Part shown: in pieces, positions 1-8,920 of the stretch | How the letters are laid out: each line of letters begins with the position of its first letter | Numbering within the stretch: the stretch's first letter is position 1 | Assembly (NCBI GenBank): GCA_017462755.1 | Contig: JAFTQM010000078.1 | Location: forward strand, 1-44,692 | From: Lachnospiraceae bacterium | GTDB taxonomy: Bacteria; Bacillota; Clostridia; Lachnospirales; Lachnospiraceae | Length of the DNA stretch: 44,692 bases | Direction: 5' to 3' | Made by a program: the position numbers and the translations under genes | The notes under the pieces: generated by a model | What the model was told of the DNA's origin: nothing | The model's database searches: none | The model's input: the letters and a program-made list of their open reading frames with translations, nothing else

Positions 1-480
1 CCACGCCAAGCCAATGTTACCATTTTTACCACAAAACAAGAACTTGTCATTTACAAAATTCCTTCGAATTTTCGAAAGTGCATACATATCCGTAAGTACT
101 TCACAAGGGTGGTTTATGTCTGTCATTGCATTTATAACAGGCACGCATAAATACTGCGACATTTTCTCTATTATATTTATATCCTTATGTCTAACAACCA
201 CCATATCCGCCCAGTTGTTCAAATAACCACAAACATCTTTCAAATCTTCTTTTTTATCAAGGGGTTCAGGCGGGAACAATATAGGTTGTCCACCCAGCAA
301 ATATATCCCCTTTTCGAAAGTAACTCGTGTTCGGATACTGGAATTAGGGAAAAACAAAACTACACTTTTGCCTTTTAGAATATCTTTGTATTTTTCTTGC
401 CCAACTTCATCTGCTATGCTAAAAATATCATAAATGTCATTTGTATGATAATCTGTCAATCTTATAAGATTTTTCAATTA
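1..480 (-). CDS. Ornithine/aspartate carbamoyltransferase family protein, C-terminus beyond left edge
   Basis: The minus strand from 480 to the left edge is open for about 160 codons and reads as the N-terminal, carbamoyl-phosphate-binding half of an ATCase/OTCase-fold enzyme. Two family motifs are visible: FPNSSIRTRVTFE at about residues 40-52, equivalent to the S-T-R-T-R loop, and HPCEVLTD at about 118-125, equivalent to HP(T/C)Q-x-L-x-D. It ends at GKNGNIGLAW, the start of the second domain. Both motifs deviate: Thr to Ile in STRTR and Gln to Glu after HPC. The acceptor amino acid therefore cannot be called and normal catalysis is uncertain. The start is a TTG at 478-480, preceded by GAGG at suitable spacing; there is no ATG in frame before the first motif. 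The surrounding 640 bases are visibly more AT-rich than the rest of the window. Family assignment is firm, function is not. Confidence 0.75.
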
Positions 481-531
481 TATTTTCCTCGCTAACTTCA
501 AATTTTGTTAATTGTTCGCCATATTGGCACT

Positions 532-627
532 TTACCGCACCTCCGCAAATCCAATAGTTTCCTTCTCTATACTAACACATTCCCAGTAAAAATACCATTT
601 TAAATCCATCGTACTTAAAATAGTCAT
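532..627 (-). CDS. Possible 31-residue ORF or remnant upstream of the carbamoyltransferase
   Basis: A short ORF starting at ATG 625-627 encodes 31 residues (begins MTILSTMDLKWYF) and stops at 532-534. Only a weak GGTGAAAG-type ribosome site precedes it. Another frame of the same strand is open across the end of this ORF and runs past the TTG of the next gene, so a single frameshift would join the two. It may be a decayed small gene, a leader peptide, or nothing. I recognise no family. Confidence 0.22.
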   Translation of the reverse strand: MTILSTMDLKWYFYWECVSIEKETIGFAEVR

Positions 628-644
628 TCTTTCACCCCACATAT

Positions 645-670
645 AAAAAAGGCGGGAAATTCTTCCCGCC
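645..670 (-). terminator. Intrinsic terminator of the ABC-exporter operon
   Basis: Inverted repeat GGCGGGAA / TTCCCGCC at 651-670, followed on the minus strand by a run of six U (645-650). It lies about 65 bases past the stop of the small membrane protein and so ends the operon that starts near 5850. Confidence 0.85.
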
Positions 671-735
671 TACGGTGGTCCAAAGAGCTCGCGCCCAAAC
701 CAAACTGCAATACTTAAGTAAATTAGCTAGTCGAT

Positions 736-1218
736 TTAATGTTCCTCCGCAACCCTTTCCAACGTATAAAATTCCTGCGCCTTCAGCTGGCTTTCCGACT
801 CTGCATATCGAAATCGAATCCTTTCACCTGTGTCGTATTGCAGTTCAACATATACTTTCGCATCGAAATCCGAATATCGCCCTTCTGCTTCAAAAATATA
901 TCTCTTTCCCGCTTTTTTATCCAGTTCCACCGGCTGAAACGCTTCTTCAAATACCTGTCCACCGGTTCCATTTGTCAAACCGGTTCTCGTTTTCAAAGAA
1001 ATCGTCACCACATAATGCTGCCCCGCATCCTCGATTTCTATCGTAGGCATAAAGCATTTATAATCATCCTGCGCATATACTCCGTAAGTATAAAAGCTTC
1101 CGGTATATCTGCCTGCCCAATCAAGTTTCCAAAATCTGCCATCGATGACTGCAAGACCGATTCCAAAGAGTAGCAACAAAGCAATGACAAGGATACTCTT
1201 CTTTTTATCTAAGTGCAT
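736..1218 (-). CDS. Small membrane-anchored protein of unknown function
   Basis: This 160-residue protein has a short basic N-terminus (HLDKKK) and one hydrophobic segment at about residues 8-25, which could be an uncleaved anchor or a signal peptide. A hydrophilic, beta-rich exported domain follows with many aromatic and acidic residues. No lipobox cysteine is seen and I recognise no family. It is the last gene of the operon: 64 bases separate it from the ABC half-transporter upstream, and a strong terminator follows. Position suggests an accessory envelope protein for the exporter, which is inference only. Confidence 0.7.
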   Translation of the reverse strand: MHLDKKKSILVIALLLLFGIGLAVIDGRFWKLDWAGRYTGSFYTYGVYAQDDYKCFMPTIEIEDAGQHYVVTISLKTRTGLTNGTGGQVFEEAFQPVELDKKAGKRYIFEAEGRYSDFDAKVYVELQYDTGERIRFRYAESESQLKAQEFYTLERVAEEH

Positions 1219-1282
1219 GCTCCTTTCTCACCTCTTTCAAATCATCTCATTTCTCAGTTACAAAATTCTTAACCATTCCGCC

Positions 1283-3046
1283 TTAATTCAGCGCATAGTA
1301 CAGTCCCTTCTTCTCCATCAGCTCCTCATGCGTACCTTCCTCTGCGATTCCCTTGTTTGCAATATACAGAATCCGGTCCGCATTTCGAATAGTGGACAGA
1401 CGGTGCGCTACCATAAACGCGGTTTTCTCCTTCAATACCACATCCAGCGCCTGCTTAATCAGATTCTCCGTCTCCGTATCAATCGAGCTGGTCGCCTCAT
1501 CGAGGATAACCACCGAAGGATTTTTTAAGATGATTCGTGCAAAGGACAACAGCTGCTTTTCTCCGGCAGACAAGCCCGCACCACGCTCCTCCAGCACATG
1601 CTGGTAGCCATCCGTCAGACGTGAAATAAAGCCGTCCGCAAAAATCAGCTTTGCCGCTGCGATACATTCCTCGTCCGTTGCATCCATTCTGCCGTAGCGA
1701 ATGTTTTCCATGACCGTACCCTTGAAGATAAACGGGTCCTGCATCAGCACGCCCACCTCGCGGCGCAGCGACTCTAACGTGGCATCCTTTACGTCTACTC
1801 CGTCGATTTTTACACTTCCCTGCGACACATCGTAAAAACGGGTCAGCATGTTGATGACCGTCGTCTTGCCTGCTCCGGTCGGCCCTACGAGCGCTATCGT
1901 CTCGCCCGGCTTTACATGCAAATCAAAATGCTCCAAAATATTGACCCCTTCCTCATAGGCAAAGGTCACATCGTTAAAATCCACCTGTCCCTTGACATTC
2001 TTCAATTCCACACTGGATTCTGCATCCGCAATCTCCACCGGATAATTGATGGTATCAAACACCTGCTCCAGATTCGAGCTTACCTGTGCTAATTGCTGAA
2101 TAATTACCGCAATCTGTGTCAATGGTCCGCTGAACTGTGTCATGTAGCTGGTAAATGCTACCACAATACCGGCATCAACCAGACTGCTGCCGCCCAACAT
2201 CAGATAGAGCGCCAGTCCGTACAGACACAGTGTACCCAGATTCCAAAAGCTCTCCACGATAGGCGTATTCAGCTCATTGCGGTATACGATTTTCATCCAC
2301 TGCTTCAAGCTGGTATCGTGAATCTGCGAATAGATTTCCTCGTTCATTTCTGCACGATTGTAGCTCTTTACAATCTTCTCGCCCATGATGGACTCAATCA
2401 AAAACGCAGTACGGTTCGACACCTTGGCACGATGTGCACCAAACAATCGGCGAATCGAATAACGCAGCAAAAATACCGCTGCCATCATCGGGATTACCGT
2501 CGCAAACACCACCAATGTCAGATGCACATTGAGTCCCAGCATAAATCCGGTTACCACCACAATTTTTACAATGTAAACCAAAAACAGCAAAACATAATTT
2601 GAAAAGAAATTCGCCAAATCATTTACATAGTCCGTAACACGCACCACGATTTTGCCATTCGGCTTCGAATCAAAATAATCAAACGGAAGCTGCTGCAGCT
2701 TATAAAAAATATCCTGTCGTATCGTCGCTATTACTCCATGTCCGAGGGAACCCATCAGACGCTGATGTACGAAAGTAATGCCGATTTCGATTGCCGCCAA
2801 TGCAACCATTCCCGATACCAGCAGTGCCAGAGTACGATACTCCTCCGTCAATACGACTTCATTAATAATCTGCTTGAGCAACAGCGGCGTTATCATTGCC
2901 ATTCCTGCACCAACTACCATCAGAAAGCAAACCAGAATAAATATCTTTCGATATGGCAGAATGTACTTCAGAATCTTTCCGAACTGCTTCATATCAATCT
3001 TACGTTCAATAATCTCATCCTGAAAATAAGTGTTTCGTTTTGCCAT
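1283..3046 (-). CDS. ABC exporter half-transporter (permease-ATPase fusion), subunit B
   Basis: A 587-residue type IV ABC exporter half: a six-helix membrane domain at about residues 20-320 and a nucleotide-binding domain at about 350-585. Walker A is GPTGAGKT (about 389-396), the signature is LSAGEKQ (about 492), Walker B is VVILDEATSS (about 508-517) with the catalytic Glu present, and the H-loop is in MVAHRLS. The signature departs from LSGGQ, while the partner encoded just upstream has a canonical signature but lacks the catalytic Glu. That is the pattern of asymmetric heterodimers such as LmrCD, TM287/288 and BmrCD. Only 3 bases separate the genes. The start at 3046 has AAGGAGG in front of it. 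Drugs, lipids or peptides are all possible substrates; sequence does not decide. Confidence 0.92.
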   Translation of the reverse strand: MAKRNTYFQDEIIERKIDMKQFGKILKYILPYRKIFILVCFLMVVGAGMAMITPLLLKQIINEVVLTEEYRTLALLVSGMVALAAIEIGITFVHQRLMGSLGHGVIATIRQDIFYKLQQLPFDYFDSKPNGKIVVRVTDYVNDLANFFSNYVLLFLVYIVKIVVVTGFMLGLNVHLTLVVFATVIPMMAAVFLLRYSIRRLFGAHRAKVSNRTAFLIESIMGEKIVKSYNRAEMNEEIYSQIHDTSLKQWMKIVYRNELNTPIVESFWNLGTLCLYGLALYLMLGGSSLVDAGIVVAFTSYMTQFSGPLTQIAVIIQQLAQVSSNLEQVFDTINYPVEIADAESSVELKNVKGQVDFNDVTFAYEEGVNILEHFDLHVKPGETIALVGPTGAGKTTVINMLTRFYDVSQGSVKIDGVDVKDATLESLRREVGVLMQDPFIFKGTVMENIRYGRMDATDEECIAAAKLIFADGFISRLTDGYQHVLEERGAGLSAGEKQLLSFARIILKNPSVVILDEATSSIDTETENLIKQALDVVLKEKTAFMVAHRLSTIRNADRILYIANKGIAEEGTHEELMEKKGLYYALN

Positions 3047-3049
3047 ATC

Positions 3050-4873
3050 CTACGCCTCCTTTCCTGCCAGTGCATCAAAGTCTACGACCGCCTTCTGCTG
3101 TGCCTCCTGAATCCGGTAAACAGCAGCAAAATGTCCGTCAAGCTCCATCAGCTCCTTAAAATTACCACGCTCTACTATCATACCATCCTGCAGATAAATA
3201 ATCTCATCACAATCGACAACCGAGGACAGACGGTGTGCCGAAATCAGCAAGGTCTTCTCCGGATAATTTTCCTTGATATCCTTTAACAATTCCTTCTCCG
3301 TCTCTCTATCAAGTGCCGAGGTTGAATCGTCCAAAATCAGTACCGGAGCATCCTTTAAGAGCGCTCTCGCAATGGATACACGCTGCTTCTGTCCACCGGA
3401 AATACCGAGTCCGCGTTCTCCGACGATGGTCTCGTAGCCGTCCAAAAGCTTCTGGATAAAGCCGTGCGCCTGTGCATGACGCGCCGCCTCAATTACCTGA
3501 TTTTTCTCGATATCCGGCTGCGCATAGGCGATATTGGAATCGATGGTATTGGAGAAGAGGAATACGTCCTGAAATACATAGGAAAACTTGTTGCGCAGCG
3601 AATCCAGCTCACAGTTTCGGATATCCTCTCCATTGATGGTAATCTCACCCGAGGTCATATCGTGTACTCGGATAAACGACTCTAACAGCACGCTCTTACC
3701 ACTGCCGGTGCCTCCAACCACACCTAACTTCTTACCGAACGGAATATCCAGATTGATGTCCTTTAATACCTGCTTTCCATCCATAATCATAGAGGCATGA
3801 GATACCTTTAAAGCCACCTGCTCCGGCTCGCGTACCGGCATCGTACCATCCGGAATCCGCGACTCGCAATTCATATAATTCATCATCTTCTGACCAGATA
3901 CCAGCTGCTGCTGCATCTGGAACATCATGTTGTTGATTAACGAAATGTAATCCATGATTTTCAATACATAATTGGCACAGGCAACCAGATAGCCGACCAT
4001 CATGTAGCCCTTCATAACTAACACTGCACTAACCGCAATCGTACCGATATAGGTACTCTGCTTTATTGCACTAAAAATCGCATCAAAGGTCGAAGACAGG
4101 CGAATCTGCCGGATATGAGATTCCTTCAGTCTGCCGTTTGCTTTATCAAACTTCTCTTTTTCCACCTGCTCATTGGTAAAGGAACGTACCAGACGTACCG
4201 CCTCGATATTTTCCTGCACCGTCAGACTCATTTCACTGTTGCAGGCACGAATGTTCTGATAATTGGCACGCGCCAGTTTTCGAAAGCGAAGCAGCGAAAC
4301 CACAAAAAACGGTGTCGCAATGACCGGTATCAAAAGCAGCCATGCATTAATGGATGCCAGAATACCTATCGTTACCACCAATACAAAGATACTGTCGAAG
4401 ATGTTCGGGATGATACGGCAAAACATTTCCTTGAACATAATGGTATCCGAATTAATCGTCGTCAGCAGCTCACCGGTATTGTAAGCAGATAAGGTTTCAC
4501 TGTCTAACTTCATCAGCTTATGAAAGGTCGCCATACGCAAATCCGTTTCCAGACGCAGACCCATCTTCTGATTGATGATATTTCTGGTATAAACCAGACA
4601 CAGCTTAATGGCCAACAGCACTGTAAAAATGCCTGCCAGATGCCAAAACAGCTGCATCGTATGTACTTCTCCGTACTTTCCTGACACCAAAAACGCAAAG
4701 ATTCCCTTCTCTTCCTCTGCCGGGTTGTCCTGTATAATATAGTTGATAAACAGTGCGGTCAACATTGGCAGCAGCAAATCCGCCGTCAGTGCAATCGCGC
4801 TTAACAGCTTTGCAAACAGTGACCAGCCAACATTGCGTTTCCAGTACCCAAAGCCAAATTTAATTACGTTCAT
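3050..4873 (-). CDS. ABC exporter half-transporter (permease-ATPase fusion), subunit A with degenerate ATP site
   Basis: A 607-residue half-exporter: membrane domain at about residues 10-320, nucleotide-binding domain at about 350-590. Walker A is GGTGSGKS (about 386), the signature is ISGGQKQR (about 491), and Walker B is VLILDDSTSALD (about 508-519). Asp replaces the catalytic Glu after Walker B, which in known heterodimeric exporters marks the non-hydrolysing site. The partner immediately downstream keeps the Glu, so the two should form one transporter with one active and one degenerate ATP site. It sits 29 bases after the FAH-family gene in the same operon. Substrate unknown. Confidence 0.92.
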   Translation of the reverse strand: MNVIKFGFGYWKRNVGWSLFAKLLSAIALTADLLLPMLTALFINYIIQDNPAEEEKGIFAFLVSGKYGEVHTMQLFWHLAGIFTVLLAIKLCLVYTRNIINQKMGLRLETDLRMATFHKLMKLDSETLSAYNTGELLTTINSDTIMFKEMFCRIIPNIFDSIFVLVVTIGILASINAWLLLIPVIATPFFVVSLLRFRKLARANYQNIRACNSEMSLTVQENIEAVRLVRSFTNEQVEKEKFDKANGRLKESHIRQIRLSSTFDAIFSAIKQSTYIGTIAVSAVLVMKGYMMVGYLVACANYVLKIMDYISLINNMMFQMQQQLVSGQKMMNYMNCESRIPDGTMPVREPEQVALKVSHASMIMDGKQVLKDINLDIPFGKKLGVVGGTGSGKSVLLESFIRVHDMTSGEITINGEDIRNCELDSLRNKFSYVFQDVFLFSNTIDSNIAYAQPDIEKNQVIEAARHAQAHGFIQKLLDGYETIVGERGLGISGGQKQRVSIARALLKDAPVLILDDSTSALDRETEKELLKDIKENYPEKTLLISAHRLSSVVDCDEIIYLQDGMIVERGNFKELMELDGHFAAVYRIQEAQQKAVVDFDALAGKEA

Positions 4874-4902
4874 CTGCTTCTCCTGCTCCTCTCGTATTCT
4901 GC

Positions 4903-5796
4903 TTATGCTCTTCCGATGAAATTACGCAACACTCCGATGCCCTCGATTTCACATATGATTTCATCACCCGGCTGCAAAAACTGCGGTGGATTCATGCCCA
5001 TGCCTACTCCCGCAGGAGTACCGGTTGCGATAATCGTACCGGCTGCCAACGTCATTCCTGCCGAAAGCTCCGCTATCGCTCCTGCCACCGTCTGAATCAT
5101 ATAGCGTGTATTGCTGCTCTGACGCTGCTCTCCGTTTACCAAACTTCGAATCTGCAGATTCTGTACCTCCGGGATTTCATCCGCCGTTACGATGCATGGT
5201 CCCATCGGCGTGAAGCCATCCAGACTCTTTCCGAGATACCACTGCTTATGCCTGGTTTGCAGATTTCTTGCACTGATATCATTGATAATCGTGTAGCCAA
5301 AAATATAATCCTCTGCCTCTTCTACGTTCACATTTTTGGCGTCCTTGCCCAGAATTACACCCAGCTCCACCTCATAATCCAGACTGTCCACCAATCCGGT
5401 ATACGATGGTATCTCCTCCTCGGTTGCCGTTGCCCGATTCACACGCTTCGAAAAATAAATCGTATACGGACGTTCTCCGCCAAACGCCTCTGCCGAAAAT
5501 CTGCCCGCCTCCTTGGCATGTTCGTCATAATTGATTCCAAGGCAAACCACATCCTGTAGCGGCTTTACAATTGGCGCACATAAGGTTACCTCTGTCAAAG
5601 CTACCGCTGCTGCCTGCTTTTTCTCTTCCGAAGCCTGCTCCAGTGCCTGCTTCTGCTCCTTCGTCATATTGCAAATCACATCATTCATATCCTGAAAAGC
5701 AAAGCCCAACGCAGCGAGCGAATACAACTCCTCTCCGCCCGGAAATCCGACCAATACCTCTTCCTTGCCATTTCTGCTTACTGTATAAAATCTCAT
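4903..5796 (-). CDS. Fumarylacetoacetate hydrolase (FAH) family enzyme
   Basis: A 297-residue protein of the FAH / 2-hydroxyhepta-2,4-diene-1,7-dioate isomerase superfamily. The C-terminal catalytic domain covers about residues 80-297. Visible motifs are CLGINYDEHAKE, the metal-ligand segment DYEVELGVILGK, YTIINDISARNLQ and GKSLDGFTPMGP, ending with GTIIATGTPAGVG and an acidic strand before GVLRNFIG. Family members cleave or decarboxylate 2,4-diketo acids and related compounds (acylpyruvase, oxaloacetate decarboxylase). The exact substrate cannot be read here. The first 70 residues are a less conserved cap. It is the first gene of an operon with two ABC exporter halves, an unusual pairing that does not by itself define the substrate. 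Confidence 0.88.
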   Translation of the reverse strand: MRFYTVSRNGKEEVLVGFPGGEELYSLAALGFAFQDMNDVICNMTKEQKQALEQASEEKKQAAAVALTEVTLCAPIVKPLQDVVCLGINYDEHAKEAGRFSAEAFGGERPYTIYFSKRVNRATATEEEIPSYTGLVDSLDYEVELGVILGKDAKNVNVEEAEDYIFGYTIINDISARNLQTRHKQWYLGKSLDGFTPMGPCIVTADEIPEVQNLQIRSLVNGEQRQSSNTRYMIQTVAGAIAELSAGMTLAAGTIIATGTPAGVGMGMNPPQFLQPGDEIICEIEGIGVLRNFIGRA

Positions 5797-5854
5797 ATTC
5801 CCTCCATTTATTTAAGTTATCGCTAAAACAATCAATTTTTTTCTTAATAATTAC

Positions 5855-5883
5855 ATCGTACTACAAGTCAAATCAAGTGTCAA
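5855..5883 (-). promoter_or_regulatory. Sigma-A promoter for the FAH/ABC operon
   Basis: On the minus strand, TTGACA (5878-5883) is followed after exactly 17 bases by TACGAT (5855-5860), about 60 bases upstream of the FAH-family start codon. The -35 is perfect and the -10 is four of six. Confidence 0.6.
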
Positions 5884-5922
5884 GAATGACTTCACGAACC
5901 ACCAAAACATACTATACCATCC

Positions 5923-5971
5923 AAAAAAGAAGGGGAGTCCCGAAGCCAAACCGGTCTCCGGAAACTCCCTC
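5923..5971 (-). terminator. Intrinsic terminator of the hybrid histidine kinase
   Basis: Minus-strand hairpin: outer stem GGGAGT/ACTCCC, inner stem CCGGAG/CTTCGG with one G-U pair, and a loop of about ten bases. It is followed by CTTCTTTTTT (5923-5930). It lies just after the kinase stop codon at 5986. Confidence 0.82.
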
Positions 5972-5985
5972 TGCTGCTATTATTT

Positions 5986-8781
5986 TTATGGCTTTATTAA
6001 TACCTTTAGACGCTCCATGAGCTTATGGTATTCCTCCAACAGCTTCGAATGTGCTACCTTTACAAATGCAACGTCTCCATTCTTCGCCGCCTGCTCTACA
6101 TCCTTAGCCAATTCCGAAAATTCATCCGCTCCGATGGAACGTGCAGTTCCCTTCAGCGCATGCACCTGAATCTGATAATTCTTCCAGTCTTCCTTTCCAA
6201 ACAGCTCACCCAACAACGCCTGCTTGTCATCCTCCACAAACATCCGAACAATTTCTTCATACAGCTCTTCGCTGCCGCCACTGTAAATCAGCGCATTACT
6301 CGTATTCAGGAAGGACGCCCGTTCCATAAAAGTTTTCCCCTCCAGCACAATCTCTTCTTCCTTTCCTGCTACCGAAAGCAGCTCCTTCGGCAAATAGTTT
6401 TTTATCATTTCCTTCAACTTCCGACTGTCCACCGGCTTCGACAAATATCCATCAAAGCCCTCCGCCAGATATTCCTCCTTCGCGCCTACGATTGCATTTG
6501 CCGTCAGCATAATTACCGGCGTCATGCGGTTCTTATTGTCATGCAGCTTTTTCATCTGACGAAGCGTTTCTATTCCATCCATCTCCGGCATCATATGATC
6601 CAGAAAAATCATATGGTACTGATTCGACTTTACCTTCTTCAGACATTCTTTTCCGCTGCCTGCCGTATCAATCTGAAGCTTTGTCGCACGCAGAAGTCCG
6701 ATGATTACCTTTAGATTCATCGGTACATCATCCACCACCAGAATCCTGCCCTCCGGTGCCTCAAATTCTAACTTTGCCTCATCTGTTGCCTGTTGCTTTG
6801 CTGACGAAGCCTCCGATGCATCCTTGGCTTTGCTGCTTCCCTCACCGATGACCTGCCATCCGATTGCATCCGGCATCACAATCTCCTGTGCAAAGGTTAC
6901 CGTAAAGGTAGAACCCTTTCCAAAGACGCTCTTTACCTTGATGGTTCCTTCCATCAGCTCTACCAGATTTTTGGTAATGTTCAAGCCCAGACCGCTTCCC
7001 TCGATGCTTCGGTTCTGCTTTTCATCAATTCGCTCGAAGGAATCAAACAGTTTTCCGATATTTTCTTCCTTGATACCGACACCGGTATCCGTTACCGACA
7101 CCTCAAGCACAATCCGCTCCGGTCCTCTGGTCTTCCAATCAACCTTAAGCGTTACGCTTCCCTCCGGTGTATACTTGATGGCATTGGTCAACAAATTCAG
7201 CAAAATCTGCCGTACACGCACCTCGTCACCTAACAATCGGCGCGGCAGAGTCTCACTGCAATGAAACTGCAGCTTCAGCCCCTTGTCCTTTGCACGCATT
7301 GCCACCAGATGATAGGTGTCATTCAGCAAGGAGGTAAGCTCGTATTCCGTCGGTATAATCTCCATCTTACCGGACTCTATTTTCGTAAAATCCAAAATAT
7401 CATTCACGATGGAAAGCAATGAATTTCCTGCACTCCGAATATCTCTCGCATAAGCCAGAACACTTTCTTCCTTAGCTTCCTCCAAAATAATCTCATCCAT
7501 ACCAAGAATGGCATTAATCGGCGTTCGAATCTCATGCGACATATTGGCAAGGAAACGCGCCTTTGCCTCACTCGCCAGCATGACCTGCCGCTTCTCTTCC
7601 TCGCTGTGAATAATATCCCGTATTGTTTCAATCAGACTGACAATCAGCAAAAACAACAGACCAATGGCAATCAGACTGCCGCTGAACGGTGTCTGAACCT
7701 CTTTCAGGTATATGTAAATCTGTGCCACCGCAGATACTCCGATACCAACAAATCCAACCGCGGAAAACATATACTCCTTGATATGTCCGGTTACAACATC
7801 CGCTATCATCGTAACAACAATAAATCCGATTGCCAAGACACAAACCGCAGCAATCCAAGTAAAGGAGCTCGGGAAATCACTGATGCCGGTCACCTGGAAC
7901 AGTACACTTACTACAAAATCCAGTACCACTAACGACTCTATGATTCCGTACCAGAAATCATAGCGTTCCTTCTGCATAAAGTTCAAATACATCAAAAACG
8001 GCAACGGCATAATCAATACCGCCATAAATGCCAAATCATTCGCTACCGACATATTCTCGAACAGAATCTGCCGCAAGGAGGAATTCGTAATAATCCACCA
8101 CGATGCTACGATAACGCCCCAGCCCAAATATTCCAAACGACTTCTTCGTTTATAATTCAGGCGCAGCACCACGCCGAGAATCACACTCGCAATACCAAAG
8201 ATTAATACCAAAAAGGCTACTACAACCTCTTGTATATTATCCCGCAGTATCTGTGCCCAGATATCCGAACGTTCTCCGTAATATATCGTCCGTAAGATTC
8301 CCGCACCTACATACTCCGGTACACCCTGCGTAATAATCTCTAACTTCTTGCCGGTATCCTCCGGATAGATTTTGATAAAAAGATACAACGCCGGACTGGA
8401 TTTACCAAACAACCGTGAGTCCTCCGTGCTATAGCTCTTGCGCAATTCCCCGCCGACATAGATGTTTACATCCTGCCGCTGACTCCAAAACATCAGATAG
8501 GTATGGCTGCCCATTTCCGGCAGGGTAGTTTCTATTCGCATTCGGCCATCTGCATCCGTCGTATATTCTCCCGGCACCGCAATCGCCTCTCTGCTGCCAT
8601 CCGGCAATATACGCTCCCACGCTGCCTCAAAGACCTCGCAGAACTGTTCGCCACGCTCGCGTTCTGAGGGCAGCACATGTTCGCCCGTCCAAAAATAAGC
8701 CGCTGTCAAAAGGAGCATAACTACAAACACCACACGCATTATTATTTCTCTGATCTGTGCTCTGTTTTTTACATGTTTCAT
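5986..8781 (-). CDS. Hybrid sensor histidine kinase with receiver and HPt domains
   Basis: A 931-residue multidomain sensor. One membrane helix (about residues 14-31) leads into an extracellular beta-sandwich region (about 35-175) resembling the sensory part of 7TMR-DISM receptors. About seven more helices follow (190-390). Then come HisKA (MSHEIRTPIN, phospho-His about 414), HATPase (NLLTNAIKYTPEG, DTGVGI, GSGLGL; about 510-630), a receiver (VVDDVPMN; acceptor Asp in FLDHMMPEMDG, about 726) and a C-terminal HPt domain (HALKGTARS, His about 873). All four phosphorelay stations keep their key residues. No DNA-binding response regulator is adjacent, so the output partner is elsewhere. The extracellular fold suggests sensing of a small ligand, possibly a carbohydrate. 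Confidence 0.93.
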   Translation of the reverse strand: MKHVKNRAQIREIIMRVVFVVMLLLTAAYFWTGEHVLPSERERGEQFCEVFEAAWERILPDGSREAIAVPGEYTTDADGRMRIETTLPEMGSHTYLMFWSQRQDVNIYVGGELRKSYSTEDSRLFGKSSPALYLFIKIYPEDTGKKLEIITQGVPEYVGAGILRTIYYGERSDIWAQILRDNIQEVVVAFLVLIFGIASVILGVVLRLNYKRRSRLEYLGWGVIVASWWIITNSSLRQILFENMSVANDLAFMAVLIMPLPFLMYLNFMQKERYDFWYGIIESLVVLDFVVSVLFQVTGISDFPSSFTWIAAVCVLAIGFIVVTMIADVVTGHIKEYMFSAVGFVGIGVSAVAQIYIYLKEVQTPFSGSLIAIGLLFLLIVSLIETIRDIIHSEEEKRQVMLASEAKARFLANMSHEIRTPINAILGMDEIILEEAKEESVLAYARDIRSAGNSLLSIVNDILDFTKIESGKMEIIPTEYELTSLLNDTYHLVAMRAKDKGLKLQFHCSETLPRRLLGDEVRVRQILLNLLTNAIKYTPEGSVTLKVDWKTRGPERIVLEVSVTDTGVGIKEENIGKLFDSFERIDEKQNRSIEGSGLGLNITKNLVELMEGTIKVKSVFGKGSTFTVTFAQEIVMPDAIGWQVIGEGSSKAKDASEASSAKQQATDEAKLEFEAPEGRILVVDDVPMNLKVIIGLLRATKLQIDTAGSGKECLKKVKSNQYHMIFLDHMMPEMDGIETLRQMKKLHDNKNRMTPVIMLTANAIVGAKEEYLAEGFDGYLSKPVDSRKLKEMIKNYLPKELLSVAGKEEEIVLEGKTFMERASFLNTSNALIYSGGSEELYEEIVRMFVEDDKQALLGELFGKEDWKNYQIQVHALKGTARSIGADEFSELAKDVEQAAKNGDVAFVKVAHSKLLEEYHKLMERLKVLIKP

Positions 8782-8920
8782 CTGCCTTTACCTGCCTCAA
8801 TCTATAAATGTATTTTCTGTAGAATAATTTTTCACTTCAGCCAATAAAGTATATTTAAGAACATTATAATACATTTATAAATACTTTTCCATAAAAAAGG
8901 CAGAAAAAAAGTTTTTTATC

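Noticed and set aside
14-378. Plus-strand ORFs at the left edge
   Set aside because: The minus strand encodes a recognisable carbamoyltransferase through the whole stretch; the plus-strand frames are antisense.
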